Positions 61,862-61,971 of a DNA stretch of 61,971 nucleotides are shown here, piece after piece. The position numbers and the translations under genes are program-made. The stretch's first letter is position 1; each line of letters begins with the position of its first letter. Origin of the DNA: an uncultured Bacteroidales bacterium (lineage in GTDB: Bacteria > Bacteroidota > Bacteroidia > Bacteroidales > UBA932); the NCBI GenBank assembly GCA_949289565.1, contig CASEOO010000036.1, forward strand, positions 1 to 61,971, written 5' to 3'. The notes below the pieces were generated by a model, which saw nothing but the letters and a program-made list of their open reading frames with translations, was not told where the DNA came from and did no database searches.

Positions 61862-61971
61862 GTTCTTCTCTGGGCAAGCGAGGATGAAGGGAGTTTACTT
61901 CCGTAAATGACCGACTGACGATGCGCAGCCCAACGCCGAAGACGCTCAAAAGTTTTTTTGAATTTTTGAAG
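61862..61971 (+). other. Untranslated-looking leader running out of the window
   Basis: Downstream of the promoter there is no open coding frame of note. The stretch is G-rich with a small hairpin GGGAG/CTTCC (61890-61903 region) and then an AT-rich tract with repeated TTTTTGAA at the edge. It could be the start of an rRNA/tRNA leader or a long 5' untranslated region; the product is outside. Confidence 0.3.

Overview
The window reads as a chromosome segment of a Bacteroidales (Bacteroidota) bacterium with a base composition near 50% GC by eye. The support is: promoter elements of the Bacteroidota type (TAnnTTTG at -7, in the best cases with TTTG exactly 19 nt upstream), few Shine-Dalgarno sequences, a SusC/TonB-type outer-membrane barrel, many SPaseII lipoproteins with the lipobox directly followed by acidic or Ser/Gly-rich residues, a serine palmitoyltransferase, and a PG_1098-like methyltransferase. 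The genus cannot be fixed from what is visible. Most of the window is ordinary core genome; accessory-looking stretches are 7350-10372 (between two tRNA genes) and 42383-49027 (a surface lipoprotein locus).

Layout. 1-4519: the 3' part of a TonB-dependent receptor, a right-handed beta-helix-like lipoprotein and a calcineurin-like phosphatase lipoprotein. 4597-7229: CPBP protease, gpsA, menA. 7350-10372: tRNA-Gly(CCC), a terminator, an integrase remnant, AT-rich small genes (one frameshifted), then three overlapping genes ending in a DUF1810 + ADP-ribosylglycohydrolase fusion, then tRNA-Val(TAC). 10522-16331: alpha/beta hydrolase, HsdR_N-type nuclease-fold protein, cca, xerC-like recombinase, hpf, and a PurF homologue that lacks the N-terminal catalytic cysteine. 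16336-25683: methyltransferase, phosphoglucomutase, paaK plus an ACT protein, a ModF-like twin ABC ATPase, then a minus-strand run ftsE-like / nth / cation:proton antiporter. 25826-32717: a 1007-aa TPR protein, a beta-barrel protein, gyrB.

32800-38263 is a tight run of serine palmitoyltransferase, a short-chain reductase, a condensation/acetyltransferase-fold protein with an altered HHxxxDG motif, and a 7TM-HD phosphodiesterase. The first three could supply a sphingoid-base/dihydroceramide pathway; the third is a candidate N-acyltransferase (inference). 38411-41679 is the classic tig-clpP-clpX block.

42383-49027 is the most system-like locus. A Crp/Fnr-family regulator is divergent from three lipoprotein genes: a metzincin (HExxHxxGxxH), a fimbrillin-like protein, and a paralogue sharing the fimbrillin-like protein's C-terminal module. 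A perfect 14-bp palindrome lies about 41 bp upstream of the predicted start of transcription of the lipoprotein genes, the position expected for a class II activator.

49085-61971: a solitary vsr, holA, a NatA/NatB-type ABC-2 exporter, a 5'-nucleotidase split into two exported proteins in reversed order, a heparinase II/III-family protein, yicC, glnS, murF, dut, and at the right edge a strong promoter with an untranslated-looking leader whose product lies outside the window. All family names come from recognising motifs and sequence patterns; no database was searched.
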